DNA of 64,000 nucleotides from Undaria pinnatifida (GCA_012845835.1 JABAKD010000026.1:3983699-4047698); one strand, 5' to 3'; shown: positions 35,680 through 46,221, counted from the first letter of the stretch. Notes: a model not told the origin generated them from the letters alone. Numbers and translations are program-made.

Positions 35680-36115
35680 GTAGGGGGGCTGTTGGACGTA
35701 CTCACTCCATTTTCAGATTGCAAGCAAGAATCCGTCGAAAAGATGCATCGGAGAATTTTGGGGGTTTCGCATATGTGTGGGATGGATTTCCACAACGGAA
35801 GTTTGTGTTGTGGGTTTTTATGTGCCCGAATAATATCACTCTATTTTTCGACTATATTGTTGCCTCTTCTTTGTGTCTTCTCTGTGTCTCTTATACGGCT
35901 ACCACGCCAAGGGCTACCACGCCCCATCTATATTGCAAGGGCTATCACGCCTTCACCACTGCACGGCTACCACGCCTGTGTATTTACATCCCGGCTACCA
36001 CGCCACAGTTCCGAGTTCCATTTCTGCGTTATCACACCTGAGCTATCACGCTTCACCACACACGTAAATCGGGTTATCACACCCGCCTTAGTTAGTAGTT
36101 CGTAGTTTACCGATC
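35680..36115 (+). repeat. Probable polypurine tract and 3' LTR of the third copia element
   Basis: GTAGGGGGG at 35680-35688 resembles a polypurine tract and is followed by C and then TGTTGGACGTACTC, a plausible LTR start about 315 bp after the RNase H stop. The right end is uncertain; GATCA at about 36115 is one possibility. No matching 5' LTR is in the window, so this rests on position and sequence signals. Confidence 0.45.
35897..36083. repeat. Eight spaced copies of a GGCTAYCACGCC motif
   Basis: The motif starts at about 35897, 35912, 35940, 35974, 35993, 36028, 36041 and 36072 with variable spacers, some as GTTATCACACC. The motif is kept while the spacers are not, which is more like an array of sites than a simple tandem repeat. 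It lies inside the presumed LTR. Confidence 0.75.
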
Positions 36116-36123
36116 ACCGGCAA

Positions 36124-36860
36124 TTACGCCACCATTCTCCCCCACCTACACCACCACCGGAGCGCCACACGTACCAACCTACTCCACACCACTTCAGCCT
36201 CTTTCCCTGCTTCCCTTACGTATGTCATAAAGGCTCTAGACTTCCATCTTCCTGCGCGCTTGATTTGCAACTCCTAAATACGTTGCGCCGCTAACTGGGT
36301 GCCCCCCCCCATTCTTCCCAAGTGTAGCGAAAAGTGCATGGCATGGGGTCTCTACCGCCCGCTGCATACTACCATTAACCACAATGCGGTCACCGCTTCC
36401 GTCCTAATGGAAACTTTCCAACAGCGCGACGTGACTGTCAGCGGAGCCCCCCCTGGCAGCTGGGGATGCACGTCGACCAATTCCAGCAGAACGTCGAAGC
36501 CCCGATCGACACCCCCCCCATTTCCCTCTAGTTCGACAACCGCGTACGCGTAATCGTGCACCCTCTTTTTTAAATCGCACTTCGACGGCACAAATCTAAT
36601 CTACACTGCCGTGGCGGTCAATCTGTTCTCAAACTCAACCTGTAGTCCGCGCGAAAACGTGAGGCAATTTCGCGTTAAACAACACTCTGGATGAAGTTTT
36701 CCATCCGCGTTTGTCCACAGCTCTGACGCTCTGCACGGCAGAGAGTAATATGACACCGCACGTCCCAAACACATGACGCGTCTACCGTCTTCCATCCTTA
36801 CGAGTGCGTGCCGGCCTTGTAGTAACAGTGACCACGACATCAGTAATCTAGCCTATGCTT
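36124..36860 (-). pseudogene. Tyrosine recombinase of the YR retrotransposon, broken
   Basis: Reading the minus strand gives CLTRNCLTFSRGLQVEFENR, then VLLELVDVHPQLPGGAPLTV, SIRTEAVTALWLMV, and a frameshifted LHLGRMGG (usually an H-x-x-R region). AGRWKSRAFMTYVREAGKE follows, where the Tyr of M-T-Y-V-R (codon at 36220-36222) fits the catalytic tyrosine. The stop is TAA at 36124-36126. A stop near 36600 and a run of nine to ten C/G near 36305 break the frame. The enzyme class cuts and rejoins DNA to integrate a circular intermediate. Confidence 0.8.
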
Positions 36861-37342
36861 TCTATTTTTGACATATCGTGCGCCCGGTCTAATCCCTTTC
36901 CCACAGCTTTTATCATGCGATGCGACATCGGCAACTCCCATCCTGCAAACATTTCGTGGAAGAAATTGATTGCGGCTAAGTATCCTCTAACAGTACACTG
37001 ACGAAAATTTTAAACGAAACAGCGAGACGCCACCAACCCAAGAAGATCAGACAAGACTTTTTTGGGGTCAGCGAGCGTGTGCAACAACGGTTATTTCCCC
37101 GCGCTTGTCTCTCTTTTACCTAGGTGTTCCACTTCGCTAGGTGTGTTTCTGCGTACTCTTCCCGACTGAACCGAGCGCGAGCGTTTTAACTAATTTCTCT
37201 ACCTTGTCCTTGTGTCCTCCGTTGTTGTCCCTGTTCCTGCAGGGGCGCGTGCGAACAGTAGAAACAGTAGAGGCGAACCGTGGACACAGTAACGGTGTAT
37301 GCCGTATGTTGATCGAGGGACATACCCCCTCACGCACACGAA

Positions 37343-38937
37343 TCAGCCGGGTTGTGCACCAATGTCTTGTTCCGACCTGTCGTCAGAGTTGGTGAGGTCT
37401 CCGACCTTGTCCTCCAGAATCACACAAGGCCAACGGGAGATACCAACAGCTAGTGTAAACCGTACGCCGGGAATGTGCTTTGCGGCATGGTTCCAGCCCC
37501 CCTTGATTTTGAGACACCCGGACATTCTCATGAGCTTGTCCCTCGCCCCCCCCGCATCGAGATATCCAAGATACTGCTGCGTGTTGTCACCGGGCATCAT
37601 AATCGGAACCCACTTTACGTCCGCCCTGTCTCCTACTAGTTCAATCAGGACCCACGCGGTCACGACCATTCCCAACACCTCTAACATGTTGATCGTGATA
37701 AGTCTCTCGTCGATCGGCTTTTCCCTTTAGCTCGGCGGTCAGTTCTTTTGGCAAGTTGTATCTTCAAAATATCTTCCTCTCGACGCCAAATCCGCCCACT
37801 GCCTCGAAACTGGGGTCAGACATGTGGTGTCGTTTTTGCGGGTCGTTGAATGGCCGTATAGCAGGGAGTGCTGAGCGCCTCACCCTCGTGTAATATTTCG
37901 TGATCGATAACTCACTCCCAGAAAAGAAGGTCAGCGTGAAACTCTCTACCGAGTCCTACCTTACGGCTTTGGTTTCGCTACCGTCCGGTCAGCCGCGGCA
38001 ACCTCCACACGAAAAACCTACCAGCTCATACTACTTACGTGGGGTTCCACAACGTGCGGGTCATGCTAAGCACGTCCCTCGCCGTCGCTTCCCTCCTGCT
38101 CTGGGGCCATTGCTCGAACAGCAATCTCTGTATCGCTTCAATCGTTTCGAGCGAAACCGAATTTTTCGTGGTGTGGGAGCTGATAGTGAAGCCTTGCGCA
38201 CATATCGTGGTGTACCAGTTCGTGAATGGGCGTTCTCTCACCTCTCTGGGGCCGAACAACCTCACGTGATTCGAACCTAGAGAGGCTGGCGCAATTAAGG
38301 CTGTAGTGTCGTCGTCATTCGAACCTAGCGAGGCTGACGCAATTAAGGCTTTAGTGTTGTCGTCAGAGTGCTGTACCATGACTAATAGGTAGTCGTCTAC
38401 GTAGACGGCTACGAAGAATGGGTCGAACTCTCACCCCCCCACTGTGAGTTCTGACGTTTTCGTCCGGCGGTATTGGTGTTTGTGTTCCGATTTCCCAACA
38501 CTCCACCGCCTTTACGTGAGCCATCATTTATTTTCCTTCGTCTAACGACTGCGCTGAATCGATCATGGTGTTGCAGTGTGCGTGTGCGGCCGCCGCCGAC
38601 CTGACGCACCAAAATCCCGGCGATCCCGACCGCCCGAACGTCAAACGAAATTTAATTTCTACGGAATCTCCTGCGGTTTAGCAAAAATGTGGGCCTTATC
38701 CGGGTCTACTCTCACGTTCCGAAAAGAGTCTGACACATCGATCTTGCTCATCAGCGTCCTCTGTTCTGAAAATTTCTTTCTCAAGGTCACGAGTTCGTCT
38801 AGGAACTTGAGCAGCGCTTCTGCGCACAGGTATTGGGGGATGGTATCGAGGCCAGTGTCTCCGTTTTGACCCCGTTTCTTCTCTAGGCTCTGTGCATTCG
38901 AAGTAGGATAATTGGTTACTCGAACCTTGTGTGTCAC
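37343..38937 (-). pseudogene. RT and RNase H of the YR retrotransposon, broken
   Basis: The RT portion includes LMSKIDVSDSFRNVRVDPDK and, after frameshifts, DPFFVAVYVDDYLLVMVQ, with the catalytic YVDD. It continues into RLLFEQWPQSRREATARDVL. The RNase H part reads MLEVLGMVVTAWVLIELVGD, then MMPGDNTQQY and a degraded AKHIPGVRFTLAVGISRW. The RNase H residues are recognisable, but stops separate the blocks. These features match DIRS/Ngaro-type polyproteins, not LTR-element pol. Confidence 0.82.
38269..38364. repeat. 48-bp tandem duplication within the RT pseudogene
   Basis: ATTCGAACCTAG begins at 38269 and again at 38317, and the two 48-bp units differ at a few bases. The unit is a multiple of three, so it duplicates 16 codons just after the YVDD block. 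Confidence 0.9.
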
Positions 38938-39689
38938 GACAGCCGCCAGCAGAGATACTCTGAGATTGGGAATTGGCTGGTTTCTGTATCACTAAGCATT
39001 TTTGGCGCTTGACGTCTTCCCCGATTTTTTCCAAATCGCCCGCAAGTGCTCGGTGACACTGCGGTGACTTCCCTACTGTAACGCGCGCTCGATATCTGCT
39101 CAGGAAGCTACTGCGTTCACCGGCACCCCTCCTGTGGTTATCCAGCTCGTCCACTGCCCCGCAGCGTTTTTAGATTTCCGAAGTAACGCTGTATGTGTAC
39201 GGCATCCATCGGTGGTGCTACCCTTCTATCGGTCGAGCTACGTGTCAAACGACCCCCTGTTTCTCTCGGATCATGGCTGTGCAAGTGTTGCTAGCTTGTA
39301 CAGCAGTTCTTCTCTTTCTTTTGAGTCGTATCCTTCTTGTCCAAGTTTATCGTTCTAAACGTGCCACTGCTGTGCCATGGGTTCTGTACTTTTTCGACTG
39401 CGCGTCTCCCCTTCGGGAAGCCGTGAACGTGCTGACACACCACTCTCCCGCGCGTCGATTGTTACCAACGTGCTAACGTCTGGCTGCTATACTGGCGGCC
39501 CTACTTGTCTTTGCCTTCGCGGCCCCTCTGTCCGATCTGATCTGTGAATGTACTACACTTGCGTGCTTTCTGCTTCTGTGGGGTATCTGCTATACTGCAC
39601 GGGTGGACAGTCGTTCTGGTTTGAACCTTCTATTAATACGCGATCGATGATTTTCCGATTCGCCCGGAAATGGGGTGTTCCTTCCCTCT

Positions 39690-40440
39690 GCTCTTGTTGT
39701 TCTGTGCTGAGGTGCGAGAGTTCTGCACCACCGATAACTGGTCGGTTCACGAAATAAGGTAGCCCTGGTCTCTGCTCACACAAAACGTGCTGTTCTGTGC
39801 TGTGGTGTGAGAGTTCGGCACCATCGATAACTGGTCGGTTCGCGAAATACGGCAACCTTCGTCTCTGCTCACACGAAGCGTGATATTCTGTGGTGTGGTG
39901 TGAGAGTTCAGCACCATCGTTATCTGGTTGGTTCGCGAAATATGATAGACTTCGTCTCTGCTCAAACAAAGGGTGCTGTTCTGTGCTGTGGTGTGAGAGT
40001 TCCGCACCACCAATAACTGGTTGGTTCGCCAAATGAGGCAACCTTCGTCTCTGCTCACATAAAGCGTGCTGTTTTGTGCTGTGGTGTGTGAGAGTTCCGC
40101 ACCACCGATAACTGATTGGTTCGCGAAATAAGGCAACCTTCGTCTCTGCTCAAACAAAGCATGTTCTTCGGTGCTGTGGTGTGAGAGTTCGGCACCATCG
40201 ATAACTGGTCGGTTCCCGAAATAAGGTAGACTTCGTCGCTGCTCACACAAAGCGTGCTGTTCTGTGCTGTGGTGTAAGAGTTCTGCACCACCGATAACTG
40301 GTCGGTTCGCGAAATAGGGTGATGTTCGTCTCTGCTCACACAAAGCGTCCTGTTCTGTGGTGTGGTGTGAGAGTTCCGCACCACCGATATTTGTCATGTC
40401 TGCAAAATATGGTAACCTTCGTATCTGCTGACGCCAAGCC
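39690..40440. repeat. 93-bp tandem repeat, about eight units
   Basis: Unit starts (TCTGTGCTG) are seen at 39701, 39794, 39887 and 39980, then 40073, where a two-base insertion shifts the next unit; later units reach about 40440. The unit equals 31 codons and stays open on the minus strand. It lies between RT and the possible Gag-like part of the YR element. Confidence 0.95.
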
Positions 40441-40703
40441 TGCTGTTCTGAACGTTCTTGCACTGGGGTAAGCGGACAAGTCGATTTTGGGTTGATCTGA
40501 CTTGCTTTTCCAACATGTTGGTTCTGCTTGCTTGAGTAGAACGATTGAGCAAGACTACTGCTGAAACTTGCGTTTTTCGTCGTGCCACCGCGGCGATTGC
40601 CCAGACTCTGCTTCAGACGTTCTGTTGTGTACTGCAATGCTGTTGCCTCTCGACAAGTGATTCTCACAAAGAAACATAGCCGGCGACACCGACCCGTGTG
40701 CAA
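39747..40703 (-). CDS. Open frame over the 93-bp repeats (318 codons), status uncertain
   Basis: After a non-repetitive start of about 100 residues (contains KNASFSSSLAQSFYSSKQNQ) the frame encodes 31-residue repeats of the form YFANRPVIGGAELSHHSTEQ followed by HALCEQRR. About four units are read in this frame. A two-base insertion then moves the rest into another frame, and a second open frame (39553-40041) continues the original one. No family is recognised. Either a spacer or Gag domain of the YR element grew by unit duplication, or this is a noncoding minisatellite that happens to lack stops. Confidence 0.3.
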   Translation of the reverse strand: MHTGRCRRLCFFVRITCREATALQYTTERLKQSLGNRRGGTTKNASFSSSLAQSFYSSKQNQHVGKASQINPKSTCPLTPVQERSEQQAWRQQIRRLPYFADMTNIGGAELSHHTTEQDALCEQRRTSPYFANRPVIGGAELLHHSTEQHALCEQRRSLPYFGNRPVIDGAELSHHSTEEHALFEQRRRLPYFANQSVIGGAELSHTTAQNSTLYVSRDEGCLIWRTNQLLVVRNSHTTAQNSTLCLSRDEVYHISRTNQITMVLNSHTTPQNITLRVSRDEGCRISRTDQLSMVPNSHTTAQNSTFCVSRDQGYLIS

Positions 40704-40823
40704 ACGACGTCGCTCTCCTCTGCCAGCTCCCTCATTTTTTTTTTTTTTTTTGTGGGGGTGACCATGGAATTCCCTGTTCCGGGGGCTGGTGAAGCTTAGG
40801 TGTGCTTCTTGTACAACTCGCCT

Positions 40824-41250
40824 TCATGCACGGCAAGCGCTTACATGCCTTCGTGCAGGTCGATGTTGATGGTTTACAGCAGCAGCTGTCAAACCTTCAC
40901 CGAGTGCTCCGACAGGGTGTTGAAGTGGCGACGTAGACACACCTCGACCAGTTTCTGCACCTGCTCCAACTCTGAGTGCAGCATAGCGACCCTCTGCTTG
41001 CAACGCCTCCATCCCGTACTCTAGGGTCTCCATGAGGGCAGCTACGAAAGTAGCGAGGTCAACCCTCCTGCTTGGCGTTTGCCTTTACGCCTGCGGTGAC
41101 CGTAGCCTGCTGTATGGCATCTTTCGTCGCGGATGCCATGCTGTGGGCGCCGCCTCCTGCCAGTTGGAGGGCTGCCTGCTGATATCCCCATGTCCCTGGC
41201 CGACTGGCCCGCCCGAGTTGGCGTCCCCCATGCTGAATTTCGATCAATTG
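40824..41250 (-). pseudogene. Possible Gag-like remnant upstream of the YR retrotransposon pol
   Basis: In the minus-strand reading, MASATKDAIQQATVTAGVKA is followed, after a stop, by ALMETLEYGMEALQAEGR and, one frame over, HSELEQVQKLVEVCLRRHF. These look like helical, coiled-coil-prone segments. The position upstream of RT suggests Gag, but there is no diagnostic motif. A run of 17 T lies just beyond it at about 40735-40751. Confidence 0.3.
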
Positions 41251-41269
41251 TAATGAGCACTCTACCTGA

Positions 41270-41881
41270 CTCCTTTCAATCCTACGGTGCTAAGCGCTCT
41301 CGCTCCTCTGTGCCCCAGGCAACCATCCCTGGCAAGCGCGACGGCTCTTCGGTCGCTGCTGTCTGGCTATCCTTTTAGTTTTCGTCTCACCAGACGATCG
41401 ACAATAATTCATCTGTTAAACCAGAATCCCTTCCACGCCTCCACAAACACCACTTTCCTCCGTAAAGTTACATCTTTCCCACAAAACAACGCACGATACG
41501 AAGCAGGCGCACAACTGAACTGATCCAGTGCACAAACTGAATTCACGTGGCCACGAGTATCCACCCAACTACAGCATAGAAGAGTTTCCCTTTCACACAG
41601 CTAACCAACTCGCGGCTACAAACTACAGCGAGCGGTGGGGCTGCCTGCACCGTACGAACCGAACGGTAATTGTGATCACAGATGAACGCGCCTGCTGTCT
41701 GGAGTGCTGAGTGACGACCCGCGGGCAAGCAGTGAATAAAATGCAACTAAACCGAAACCACCATACAAATATCAATGATCGCCACGTTTTCCCGAGTCAT
41801 CTGACAGGTTGCAGCGCAGCTACGACGCCCGTGCCTGAAAATTGCCGGGGATCGTTCCCCGTGAAGGGTAAACAACTCTAC
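41270..41881. other. No gene recognised
   Basis: Flanking DNA of the copia-type copy B insertion site. Short frames on both strands show no recognisable domain. Confidence 0.5.
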
Positions 41882-41886
41882 CAACC

Positions 41887-42173
41887 TGTTTGTTGATCCC
41901 TACGAAGCGTAGAGGGCTTACCCGTTGAGCTGACAATAGTGGGGTAGTGAAGTCACGGGTATGAAGACAAGTATAAGACGTACATATATAAATTAAGTTG
42001 CTCCTAGCCAAGGCGCAGCGTGGAGTGCGCTCGCCAGGAAGAAAGGCGGATAAATAGGCGGAGCATTTCCACCATCCCGATATCCCGCTATCATGTAGCC
42101 AACTTATCACTGGAAACCCCTACAATACTCAACCGTCATCATATCCGCATCATATCCAAGCATATAATCAACA
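41887..42173 (-). repeat. 3' LTR of copia-type copy B
   Basis: 287 bp. On the element strand it runs from TGTTGATTATATGC to ATCAACAAACA. GCAGGGAGGC immediately upstream on the element strand is the likely polypurine tract. Confidence 0.92.
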
Positions 42174-42979
42174 GCCTCCCTGCTTCGTAAATGATACGGT
42201 ATGATGCTATATTGTCATATCATCAGGGTAAAACGATTTAATGAAAATTACGGTCAATCAATATCCTCCCAGTACCTCCGTGACAAGAAAGAAAGATTGC
42301 AACACCATAGTCCTTAAAAAGCACTCCATAAATCTAGAGATACAATTCAGGGACAGTATTCAACATCAATCTTAACGAACCTAAGATCTACCTGGTAAGT
42401 CGTAAAATCCTAAGTCCAAATACAAAAACTCAAATCCGAAATTCATAGACCGAAAACTCAAATCCGAAAACTCAAAAATCGGCCTTATAATCAGCATTCA
42501 GCTTTCCTTACAAAACGGTTGTCAGCTCCATAGAACAGGGGTGCCAACAAGTGTGATTGGACAGCAGTCTCAAAACTCACTTTCGAATGAGACAAACGCC
42601 TCCCGGCTGGGTACATACTAAAAATCCATTCAAATTCCAAACGCTCAAATCCCGAGAAAGATAATGCCATACTAGACAACGCAATCGTGAAAACAGTAAT
42701 GTTTCAAAAACAAAGAAATAGTTACTTGCCTCCCTAACTACCATGCACTCTTTAAAAGTACGAAAATCCAGCTAATATATGCAGAATAATCCGTCCAGAA
42801 ACAATTCAAATCAGCTCGCGAAAAAGCTAGTCGCCCTCGGGTTCAGACGTATCGAACTCGTCGAGTTTGAGACCTTTTTCCTACTTAACGAGCCATAATC
42901 CTCTCAAGTGGTCAAGCGAATCCTTTCCCGCACAAGCGTTAACAGGTGGGCGTGACCCCTCCTTGCAGGATGAAAACTA

Positions 42980-43241
42980 AACGGTTTGGCTCAGCTGGGT
43001 CTCATTATGGGGCTAGTTGAGAAAACCATAGACTGATTACGCAGGGATGACCCCCGGTAGTTTACCAAAAAACCGTTGCCGTCCCCGAACCCCAAAAACA
43101 ATATAAACTGAACGATTTGGCTCAGCTGGGTCTCATTACGGGGCTAGTTGAGAAAACCATAGACTGATTACGCGGGGATGACCCCGGGTATTTTACCAAA
43201 AATCGTCACCGTCCCCGAGCCCCGAAAATCTCAAACTTATG
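42980..43241. repeat. 131-bp tandem duplication specific to copy B
   Basis: TTTGGCTCAGCTGGGTCTCA begins at about 42985 and again 131 bp later, each unit continuing into GAAAACCATAGACTGATTACG. Copy A has a single unit (about 23480-23580, opposite orientation), so the duplication arose after the two copies separated. Confidence 0.88.
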
Positions 43242-43675
43242 GTGTCTGCCAGTGCTACGTACTCGGCTTCTGTGATCGAAAATGTCACGCACTTTTGAGT
43301 TCTCGAAAACCAGCACACGCATGCCCCTGCGCACATGACAGCCCCACCGGAAACCGACCTCCTATCAGTGGCCTTGCTGGCGTAGTCTGCATCCGCATAC
43401 GCAACCAGCTCCAGTCCACTGCCTCTCTGAAAAGTAATGCCAAAATCACTCATGAAAAAGACATAATCTAAAATACCAACCGCCGTCTTCCAGTTTATCT
43501 CCCTGGGCGACTTGGTGTACCTGGCTACAGCTCTCAAGCATCCGATCAGCTCGCGAAAAAGGCCAGTCTGTTTGAGACCTTCCTCGAGCGGGTTTGTCCT
43601 ACCCGAACTAACGCATGTATCACCATTAACCGCAAACCCCGCAAAAACATAACAAATCCCGCAATAAGTCACCAT
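43193..43675 (-). pseudogene. Ty1/copia RNase H remnant in copy B
   Basis: A 160-codon minus-strand frame contains TGLFRELIGCLRAVARYTKS, then LVAYADADYASKATDRRSVS with the catalytic Asp pair, and TQKCVTFSITEAEYVALAD. The T-R-P-D segment present in copy A is deleted. The RNase H is open, but without RT in front of it the product would not be a working polymerase. It ends near the second unit of the 131-bp duplication. Confidence 0.85.
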
Positions 43676-44955
43676 ATTTCAGAGTCGACTCGACAACTGT
43701 TTGATGCCGGTATAGCACGACTTCAACTGCGTGTTTATATCTGTTTCAGAGTACCGATAGATCAGAGCGCAAACGCCTCGTTACACGTGACGAGGTTGTT
43801 ATATCGAGGGTCAAGTTATTCCGCACGTTCCTTCCCGGAAGAGCGACACGTAGTATCACAGTGCTGCAAGAGTGTTAGTCCATGCTGCTACTTGATAAGC
43901 TACCGCGATAAAGAAATAACGACCCTTGAAACTGTTTGGCAACCTTGATTAAAACGCGTACCTGGTATATAGGATACGGTATCAGGTACGAACTCCATAA
44001 CAAACGCAGGAATGTTGACAATCTTTGTCTGTACTCAAAATGTTCGTATACTACGTACATAAAATGTTTGAGCACCTAACTGTGGACTATAAGAACCTTA
44101 TAATCTACCCCATTCCCCCTGCTCATTTTTTTTTTTTTTTGTGGTCCGGCATACAGCGGATACCGCTCATCATAACACTCTGGACACGCGCACGAAAAGG
44201 GCGGGGGAAGTTGAGGGGGCGATCAAACCAAAGGAGGCTTGAACATAATCAAAGTCCTATCATCAGTCATTGTCAAGCAAAGCATGTCAGACTAGAATAT
44301 CATATTCATGATACAGTAGTACGAGGCATAACCGGGACAAGATCAGGGTGGAATCTTCAGATAACGAGAAAAACACATCCCGATGTTTCCACCACATATT
44401 GCATCATAAAACGTGAGTAACAGTATATTTCCTCACTACCGGTTTCTTCATTTCGTGTACCGCACTATGCTAGATCGCTGCTGAGGTTGACAACCAGCTA
44501 TTCTGGAAGTAACCCGCATTGTGTAAGACAAATAAAATACCACGTATGTTGCCATCGTCTCTCGTGCGTACCCGAATTGTAACACTACTGGTACTAACAA
44601 TACCCATCATTATCTCCCGGGCGTACCTTAAATATAGTACTACTGGTACTAACCATACCCCTACAGCCATCAGCCGTCACCAATTTTTCTGTAAAACCGG
44701 ATAACGTACGTACGTCGTACGATATCGTACCAGGGATGTTAGGAAAATTCACGGCACACAACCGAAATCAAATACTTCGAAGTACTATGTTTCGGAGATG
44801 GCGAACTCGTTCTCAATTCCTTCCCTCTTTGGTGCGTGAGGGAAAATGGTTGATTGAAAATGAATCAAAGTATTAAACTGCTTTACATACTATAGAAACA
44901 AGACAAAGCCCAGACTAAAACATTTTTTCATAACATGACCTGTGGTTGTTGCCTT

Positions 44956-45813
44956 TTAGTCTGGTGCAAACGGGGGGAAGGATTCTCCACCTGGGTGTCC
45001 GTGCCTCCCACACCCAGCGTCCTCCACCGCAACCAGCCACCTTGTGCCGACCCCAACCCGGGCCCACACATCAACAGGCTCAGTAGCCGCCGCTCCCACG
45101 GAGCACGGCAGATACTGCTGGTAATTTGGTTTCACAACCAAATCTGCGAGCCATCCCTTCTCCCCCGTCTCAAACTGCTGCTGCTGCCCCTGCGGCTGCT
45201 GCTGTGCAGTGCGCCCGCTCCCAGTCTCAAGCATTGGGTATACGAGCTGTGACGTCCAAACAGGGGAGGGTGCCGCCGGAGGCTGCAGCTGCTGCTGCTG
45301 CTTCAATGGCAGCTGCAAGAGCTCCTCCTGCTCTTTCCTCCTCGTCTCTAATTCCACCATAAAACTTTTCTCCGTCTTGAACTGCTGCTGCTGCTGCTGC
45401 TGCTGCGGCTGCTGCTGAGCAGTGCTCTCATTCCCAGTCTCAAGTACTGGAATTACGAGTTGTGACTCACATCTCGCCACGCCCGCCACCTGAGACGGCT
45501 GAGAAATGCCTCGCATTCGCTCCAGTCGTAAAGAGAAGCTCGAGAGCTCGAGGAGAAGTTGCGAGTACTCGCGAATGGTGAGTTCGCTTTCCTCAATACG
45601 ACCTTCGATCCTGTAGAACTCGCGCCATCCAGCCGAAATCTGGTCGATTGTTCGGAAACCATAACGGAAACCCCCCTCGAGTTCTTCCTCAAGTTGGTCC
45701 CGTATTGCGAGCAGCTCTTCCAGCTCCCGCATCTTGGCCAGCTGAGAGCTCCTCGCTCTCGCTGCCAACGCCTTCACGTCCACATCGCCCATGTTCACCT
45801 CGCTCTCAGGCAT
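44956..45813 (-). CDS. Intact ORF1 (Gag-position protein), 285 codons, of copia-type copy B
   Basis: The frame opens 117 bp inside the 5' LTR. Residues 1-110 are strongly helical and charged: KMRELEELLAIRDQLEEELE, then EGRIEESELTIREYSQLLLE. A Gln-rich middle (about 130-240) has two imperfect copies of a V-x-P-V/M-L-E-T-G block with short Gln runs. The C terminus reads VDVWARVGVGTRWLVAVED and ends HPGGESFPPFAPD. The position and helical N terminus suggest the capsid/Gag protein of the element. No CCHC zinc knuckle is seen, so this is inference. It is intact while the copy-A version is frameshifted, consistent with recent activity or selection on Gag. It is not a host gene, given its setting between LTRs. 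Confidence 0.8.
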   Translation of the reverse strand: MPESEVNMGDVDVKALAARARSSQLAKMRELEELLAIRDQLEEELEGGFRYGFRTIDQISAGWREFYRIEGRIEESELTIREYSQLLLELSSFSLRLERMRGISQPSQVAGVARCESQLVIPVLETGNESTAQQQPQQQQQQQQFKTEKSFMVELETRRKEQEELLQLPLKQQQQLQPPAAPSPVWTSQLVYPMLETGSGRTAQQQPQGQQQQFETGEKGWLADLVVKPNYQQYLPCSVGAAATEPVDVWARVGVGTRWLVAVEDAGCGRHGHPGGESFPPFAPD

Positions 45814-45904
45814 GGTTCAAAAGACGGCTGATTTCTCCAGCTATCTCTCTTCCGCAGAAGAGCCCACGTCACTCAACACCCTTTGCTTCGAACAGGGATA
45901 GTAC

Positions 45905-45929
45905 CGCGTACGGTACGCGATAATTATCG
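45905..45929. other. Paired palindromes at the primer-binding position of copy B
   Basis: CGCGTAC-G-GTACGCG overlaps CGATAATTATCG, which abuts the LTR. Copy A has the same layout at 11916-11939. Confidence 0.78.
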
Positions 45930-46216
45930 TGTTTGTTGATCCCTACGAAGCGTACAGGGCTTACCCGTTGAGCTGACAATAGTGGGGTAGTGGAGTCACC
46001 GGTATGAAGACAAGTATAAGACGAACAAATATATATTACGTTGCTCCTACCCAAGGCGCAGCGTGGAGTGCGCTCGCCAGGAAGAATGGCGGATAAATAG
46101 GCGGAGCATTTCCACCATCCCGATATCCCGCTATCATGTAGCCAACTTATCACTGGAAACCCCTACAATACTCAACCGTCATCATATCCGCATCATATCC
46201 AAGCATACAATCAACA
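45930..46216 (-). repeat. 5' LTR of copia-type copy B
   Basis: 287 bp, TGTTGATTGTATGC to ATCAACAAACA on the element strand, next to target-site duplication CAACC. It contains ATATATATTTG and CTCAACGGGTAAGCCC blocks shared with copy A. Confidence 0.92.
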
Positions 46217-46221
46217 CAACC

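Larger units (their letters stand above)
36124..41250 (-). mobile_element. Decayed tyrosine-recombinase retrotransposon (DIRS/Ngaro type)
   Basis: On the minus strand the order is a possible Gag-like remnant (41.25-40.82 kb), a 93-bp repeat tract, RT with YVDD (about 38.94-38.40 kb), RNase H (37.69-37.34 kb) and a tyrosine recombinase (36.86-36.12 kb). RT, then RNase H, then recombinase, with no integrase, is diagnostic for this order. The terminal repeats were not identified, so the limits are approximate. Many frameshifts show it is inactive. Confidence 0.8.
41882..46221 (-). mobile_element. Ty1/copia-type non-autonomous LTR element, copy B
   Basis: Target-site duplication CAACC at 41882-41886 and 46217-46221 encloses two 287-bp LTRs. 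Reading from the right, the interior holds paired palindromes at the primer site, an intact 285-codon ORF1, about 1.3 kb noncoding, a copia RNase H remnant and about 1 kb noncoding. It has no integrase and no RT core. Copy A shares the same noncoding middle part. The family therefore spread in this reduced form, presumably using enzymes from full-length relatives. LTR identity is about 96.5% (10 differences in 287 bp). Confidence 0.93.

Noticed and set aside
38261-38285. tRNA-like T-arm sequence GATTCGAACC
   Set aside because: It lies within the 48-bp duplication of the RT pseudogene. No acceptor or anticodon stem can be built around it.
44956-45813. Gln-rich coiled-coil protein as a host transcription factor
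   Set aside because: It sits inside a precise LTR/target-site-duplication pair and has a decayed paralogue in the same position of another copy, so it belongs to the retrotransposon.
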